A stretch of DNA of 7,860 bases from Heliobacteriaceae bacterium (GTDB lineage: Bacteria > Cyanobacteriota > Vampirovibrionia > Gastranaerophilales > Gastranaerophilaceae): positions 1 through 7,860 of the forward strand of contig JAIRZW010000110.1 of the NCBI GenBank assembly GCA_031267015.1, read 5' to 3'. Made by a program: the position numbers and the translations under genes. Position 1 is the stretch's first letter. Each line of letters opens with the position of its first letter. Under the pieces are notes generated by a model. The model searched no databases, was not told where the DNA came from, and was given only the letters and a program-made list of their open reading frames with translations. This document shows positions 4,527 through 7,860 of this stretch, piece after piece.

Positions 4527-6137
4527 ATGAAGACTGAGCAGCAGCGGCTGGCAAAAAAGAATACTAACAGGAAGTACCTTCAAGCGCTCAAGATTGCGGA
4601 TGACACTTATCATCAAAAGGATTTCAGCAAAGCGATTGAGCTGTATCAGGGTTTGTTTCAATATCTTGATGATTCTTATGCGTGGGATAGCTGCGAGCTT
4701 TACCGCAAGCTCGGCGATGCGTATAACCTTTTGGGTGACAAAGATAATTGCAGGCAAATGTACGAAAAAACTCTTGATTACTGCACAACAAACGGAAGCG
4801 TTTACCTTGCGCTGGCCGGCACTTACTATTACTACGACAACGAAAAGGCAATCAAATATTACTCAAGAGCAATCGACTTAAACTTTAATCCGTCAGCGTT
4901 CACAGCCCGGTTTCTTACCATACTGAAATCCGACAAATACAGCCAGCAGCAGGTAAAAGAGCTTTTTGAATCCTACGTTGACAAGTACAGACCGCTTATT
5001 ATGGAGGGCGGCAAGCCTTATGAACACGTTAAAAAAGGCAGGAAAAAATTAAAAATCGGCTATCTTTCGTCTGATTTTTATAACCACGCAATGATGCAGT
5101 TTATTCTGCCTTTGCTTGAACGCCATGACACAAAGAAATTCGACATAACCCTTTATTCATGCACTAATAAATCTGATTATATAACCGAGAGGATTAAGAA
5201 AACAGGCATGCAGTTCGTCGACGTCTACAAGTTAACCAATAAAGAACTTGCCAAAATGATTTACGAAGACGAAATCGACATCCTTGTTGACCTTGGCGGG
5301 TACACGCACAACAGAAGCTTTGTAATGTTATACAAGCCTGCGCCGATTCAAATGCAGTATTTGGGATTCGTAAACACGCTTGGCATGAAAGAAGCCGGCT
5401 ACATTTTCGCGGACGAGTTTACCATTCCGAAAGACAAAGCGCACCTTTATACTGAAAAACCGCTTTATCTGAAATCCGGCATGCAGCGGTTTGACTTTAA
5501 CAATCAGAACACGGTTTTCCCTGACATAACACCGCCGCCGTTCAAAAAAAACGGCTATGTGACTTTCGGGAGCTACAACTGCATATCTAAAATCAATGAT
5601 TACACAATAAAATTATGGTCAAGCGTTCTGAACAAAGCTGAAAACTCAAAGCTGCTGATTTACAGAACCCAGCTAACCGAAGGCAAAAAAGAGCAGTTAA
5701 AATCAAAATTCAAGGAGCACGGAATCAGCGAAGACAGGTTAATTTTCTCCAGCGAAACGCAAAAGGTGCATTTCATGGCGTATCTGTTTTGCGACATTGC
5801 ACTTGACCCTGTACCTTTCAGCGGCCTGACGATTACGACCGAGCTGATTCACATGGGAATCCCTGTAATCACCATGCCGGGCGAGAGCATGCAGTCAAAA
5901 GGCACGGCAAGGATTAATAAAATGCTCAAGCTTGATGAGCTTAACGCAAAAAGTGCGGAGGATTACGCCAACATAGCCGCGAAGCTTGCAAAAGACACCC
6001 GGCGTATTGAGCGTTACCGCAGGGATTTGCGTGGGATTCTAAACAGGTCAAAACTCCGCCGCGACGCAAAAGGCTTTGCCAAAAGCGTCGAAGAAGCTTA
6101 CCTGAAAGCATGGGAGGGTTATATTAATGAACCATAA
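4527..6137 (+). CDS. TPR-containing SPINDLY/OGT-like glycosyltransferase (GT41), copy 1
   Basis: A 536-residue protein with no signal peptide. A short basic N-terminus is followed by about three TPR-like helical repeats (17-47, 55-86, 91-120; for example KDFSKAIELYQ and GDKDNCRQMYEKTLDY). From about residue 175 comes a GT41 catalytic region like O-GlcNAc transferase and plant SPINDLY. Visible landmarks are IGYLSSDFYNHAMMQF (H187, at the catalytic histidine region), DILVDLGGYTHNRSF, PAPIQMQYLGF, FGSYNCISKI (K355, at the UDP-contacting lysine) and TITTELIHMGIPVITMPGE (E439). The HAMM and TTE forms are what I recall from bacterial SPINDLY-like members rather than animal OGT. The family transfers GlcNAc or fucose to Ser/Thr of proteins; donor and target here are unknown. 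Its position after a surface pilin-like gene makes that class of protein a candidate target, by context only. Its stop overlaps the start of copy 2. Confidence 0.85.
   Translation: MKTEQQRLAKKNTNRKYLQALKIADDTYHQKDFSKAIELYQGLFQYLDDSYAWDSCELYRKLGDAYNLLGDKDNCRQMYEKTLDYCTTNGSVYLALAGTYYYYDNEKAIKYYSRAIDLNFNPSAFTARFLTILKSDKYSQQQVKELFESYVDKYRPLIMEGGKPYEHVKKGRKKLKIGYLSSDFYNHAMMQFILPLLERHDTKKFDITLYSCTNKSDYITERIKKTGMQFVDVYKLTNKELAKMIYEDEIDILVDLGGYTHNRSFVMLYKPAPIQMQYLGFVNTLGMKEAGYIFADEFTIPKDKAHLYTEKPLYLKSGMQRFDFNNQNTVFPDITPPPFKKNGYVTFGSYNCISKINDYTIKLWSSVLNKAENSKLLIYRTQLTEGKKEQLKSKFKEHGISEDRLIFSSETQKVHFMAYLFCDIALDPVPFSGLTITTELIHMGIPVITMPGESMQSKGTARINKMLKLDELNAKSAEDYANIAAKLAKDTRRIERYRRDLRGILNRSKLRRDAKGFAKSVEEAYLKAWEGYINEP
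6009..6031 (+). repeat. Direct repeat unit shared by the two glycosyltransferase genes (copy 1)
   Basis: A 23-base perfect match to 7696-7718, encoding part of the conserved C-terminal ERYRRDLRGIL segment. It is the longest exact match I found by eye between the paralogs and reflects their duplication. It could serve for recombination between the genes. Confidence 0.7.
6112..6118 (+). promoter_or_regulatory. Ribosome binding site of glycosyltransferase copy 2
   Basis: GGGAGGG lies inside the 3' end of copy 1, 8 nt before the ATG at 6127. It fixes the start of copy 2 and the 11-nt overlap, and suggests that copy 2 is translated from the same transcript. Confidence 0.7.
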
Positions 6138-7821
6138 AGAACGAATCGCAAAAAAGAAAAACGCCCAAAAAAAGCATTTTGAAAAATTAACCCATGACAC
6201 AAAGGAACCTAAAACTAAGCCTCCCCAGACGACAAATACAAACAAAAAGTTCGCTGAGGCGTGGGCGCTTGCAAAGGAAACTTATCAAAAAAAAGACTTC
6301 AAAAAAGCTCTTGAAATGTACAAAGACATGTTCCAATACCTCACACCGGCCGATACTGTTGACACGGGCGAGGTATACCGAAAGCTCGGCGACTGCTACC
6401 ATGAGCTGAGCGACTGGGATAACTGCCGCAAAGCTTACGAAAAATGCTTAGAATATTGCAAAACAAACGCAGCCGTTTATTTGCGGCTTGCCGGCATATA
6501 TTACCGCCACGACGGCGGCAAGGCAATAGAATATTATTCAAAATCACTTGATTTAAAATTCAATCCGGCAGCATTCACCGCAAGAGGGCTTACAATCTTG
6601 AAGTCTGATAAATACACCCAGCAGGAGATTAAAGAACTCTTTGAATCCTATATTGAAAAATACAGGCCAATAATTTTGCAGGGTGACAAGCCTTACGAAC
6701 ATAACAAGGAAGCCGGAAAAGGCCGGAAAAAATTAAACATAGGCTATCTTTCGGCCGACTTTAAGGCTCATGCCATGATGCAATTTATTCTGCCTCTGCT
6801 GGAATGGCATAACACCAAAAAATTCGACATTACTCTGTACTCGGCAAACAAAAAACAGGATTCAACAACAGAAAGAATCAATAAGAACTGGGTGCGCTTC
6901 GTTGACGTCAGCAAGCTTACGAACAAAGAAACCGCCAAAATGATTTACGAGGATGAAATCGACATCCTTGTTGACCTTGCGGGATTCACAAGCAACAGGT
7001 CGCTTCTCCAGCTCTACAAACCCGCTCCGATACAGGTACAATACCTGGGGTTCGTTAATACTATGGGAATGAAAGAGATTGACTATATTTTTGCGGACGA
7101 ATTTGTAATCCCGAAAGACAAGGCGCATCTTTACACGGAAAAACCGCTTTATCTGAAATCCGGGCTTCACAGATTCGATTTTTGCGACCCTAAGCTTGTA
7201 TTTCCGCAGATGACTCCGCCGCCGTTCAAGAAAAACGGTTACGTGACTTTCGGAAGCTATAATTGTCTGTCCAAAATAAATGACAAGACCATAAGTTTAT
7301 GGGCGGATGTTTTGAAAAAAGTCGAATATTCAAAGCTTCTGATATACAGAACAAAAAAATTCACGCCTGATAAGAAAGAACAGTTCATACAGAAATTCAA
7401 GGCGCTTGGAATAGAAGAGGACAGACTGATATTATCTGATGAGCGGTTTAAAACTCATTATATGGCTTACTTGCTGTCAGACGTAGCGCTTGACGCGCAT
7501 CCGTTCAGCGGTTTAACGATTACGACCGAGTTAGCGCAAATGGGAATCCCTGTAATCACGCTGCCGGGCGAGGGCATGCAGTCAAAAGGCACTGCAAGCG
7601 TTAATAAAATGCTCAAGCTCAATGAGCTTATCGCGAAGGATGAGGAAGATTTTGCGAATATAGCGGCGAAGCTTGCAAAAGACAAGCGGCGCATAGAGCG
7701 TTACCGCAGGGATTTGCGCGGGATTCTGAGCAGGTCAAAACTGCGGCGTGACGCGGAAGGTCTTGCCAAAAGCGTCGAGGACGCTTATTTGCGTGCCTGG
7801 AAAGAATATATTAATTCGTAA
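6127..7821 (+). CDS. TPR-containing SPINDLY/OGT-like glycosyltransferase (GT41), copy 2
   Basis: A 564-residue paralog of the preceding protein, colinear along its whole length. In a 121-residue stretch of the catalytic region I count 26 differences, about 79% identity; the TPR part is more diverged. The N-terminus carries a Lys/Thr/Pro-rich tail (about residues 1-40) longer than in copy 1. TPR-like repeats follow (about 41-145), then the GT41 domain from about 203: IGYLSADFKAHAMMQF (H215), DILVDLAGFTSNRSL, PAPIQVQYLGF, FGSYNCLSKI (K383) and TITTELAQMGIPVITLPGE (E468). One visible difference near the active site is NH changed to AH before A-M-M. Retention of all landmarks suggests both copies are active, perhaps on different protein targets chosen by the TPRs. 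The gene starts within copy 1 (11-nt overlap), so the pair is an operon that arose by tandem duplication. Confidence 0.85.
   Translation: MNHKERIAKKKNAQKKHFEKLTHDTKEPKTKPPQTTNTNKKFAEAWALAKETYQKKDFKKALEMYKDMFQYLTPADTVDTGEVYRKLGDCYHELSDWDNCRKAYEKCLEYCKTNAAVYLRLAGIYYRHDGGKAIEYYSKSLDLKFNPAAFTARGLTILKSDKYTQQEIKELFESYIEKYRPIILQGDKPYEHNKEAGKGRKKLNIGYLSADFKAHAMMQFILPLLEWHNTKKFDITLYSANKKQDSTTERINKNWVRFVDVSKLTNKETAKMIYEDEIDILVDLAGFTSNRSLLQLYKPAPIQVQYLGFVNTMGMKEIDYIFADEFVIPKDKAHLYTEKPLYLKSGLHRFDFCDPKLVFPQMTPPPFKKNGYVTFGSYNCLSKINDKTISLWADVLKKVEYSKLLIYRTKKFTPDKKEQFIQKFKALGIEEDRLILSDERFKTHYMAYLLSDVALDAHPFSGLTITTELAQMGIPVITLPGEGMQSKGTASVNKMLKLNELIAKDEEDFANIAAKLAKDKRRIERYRRDLRGILSRSKLRRDAEGLAKSVEDAYLRAWKEYINS
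7696..7718 (+). repeat. Direct repeat unit shared by the two glycosyltransferase genes (copy 2)
   Basis: The partner of the 23-base perfect match at 6009-6031, at the equivalent codons of the downstream paralog. Confidence 0.7.
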
Positions 7822-7831
7822 TAATAAGCCT

Positions 7832-7860
7832 GAGGGTGGTATACCTTATGAACACGATAG
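7832..7860 (+). other. Possible third glycosyltransferase copy or remnant, cut by the window edge
   Basis: Read from 7832, the DNA encodes E-G-G-I-P-Y-E-H-D, very like the linker E-G-G-K-P-Y-E-H-V that leads into the GT41 domain of copy 1 (DNA around 5004-5028) and the G-D-K-P-Y-E-H of copy 2. At base level, about 19 of 23 positions match copy 1. The stretch is 11 bases past the stop of copy 2 and in a different frame, with no TPR part before it. It may be a truncated third copy. Another reading is the start of a new gene at ATG 7848 (beginning M-N-T-I) with GAGGGTGG as ribosome binding site, so that the resemblance is partly chance. Confidence 0.4.

Noticed and set aside
1..7860. CRISPR array, tRNA, rRNA or insertion sequence
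   Set aside because: I saw no regularly spaced repeats, no cloverleaf-like sequence, and no transposase or terminal inverted repeats on either strand.

Overview
The window reads as bacterial chromosome, densely coded on both strands. My best guess is an uncultured gut Gastranaerophilales (Candidatus Melainabacteria/Vampirovibrionia). The clue is the prepilin leader of the 3581-4474 gene, with the KKAFTLAE...ITLGIIGVVAA pattern that I associate with that group. This is recognition from memory, not a computed placement, and other low-to-mid G+C lineages with similar pseudopilins are possible.

Layout. (a) 3-696 (+): a two-gene MNT nucleotidyltransferase/HEPN pair with a 17-nt overlap, in the form of a toxin-antitoxin module and more AT-rich than what follows. 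(b) 740-1063 (-): thioredoxin, which shares a short divergent promoter region (1064-1145) with (c) 1146-3493 (+): a DEDDh 3'-5' exonuclease with a C-terminal extension, coupled by a 4-nt overlap to an organophosphate:phosphate antiporter of the GlpT/UhpC type. (d) 3514-4474 (+): a strong sigma70-like promoter and a gene joining a type IV prepilin N-terminus to a DUF1566/C-type-lectin-like C-terminus. (e) 4492-7821 (+): a promoter and two overlapping tandem paralogs, each with TPRs followed by a SPINDLY/OGT-like (GT41) glycosyltransferase domain. (f) 7832-7860: a short stretch resembling the linker of those glycosyltransferases, cut off by the window edge.

The most interesting signal is the 3' end of the prepilin-like gene. 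Its last ~120 bases rise abruptly to about 72% G+C (43 of 60 bases in 4411-4470, against 22 of 60 in 4261-4320). Its codons there are nearly all of the form NNC or NNT, and it ends in an invariant-looking VRCVRR. This is the signature expected of the variable region of a diversity-generating retroelement (DGR), where adenines of a template rich in AAC/AAT are randomised. No reverse transcriptase or template repeat is visible here, so this would be a remote target. If so, the cell displays a hypervariable lectin-like tip on a pilin-type stem. The two cytosolic-type glycosyltransferases encoded next to it might decorate surface proteins, but that link is only positional.
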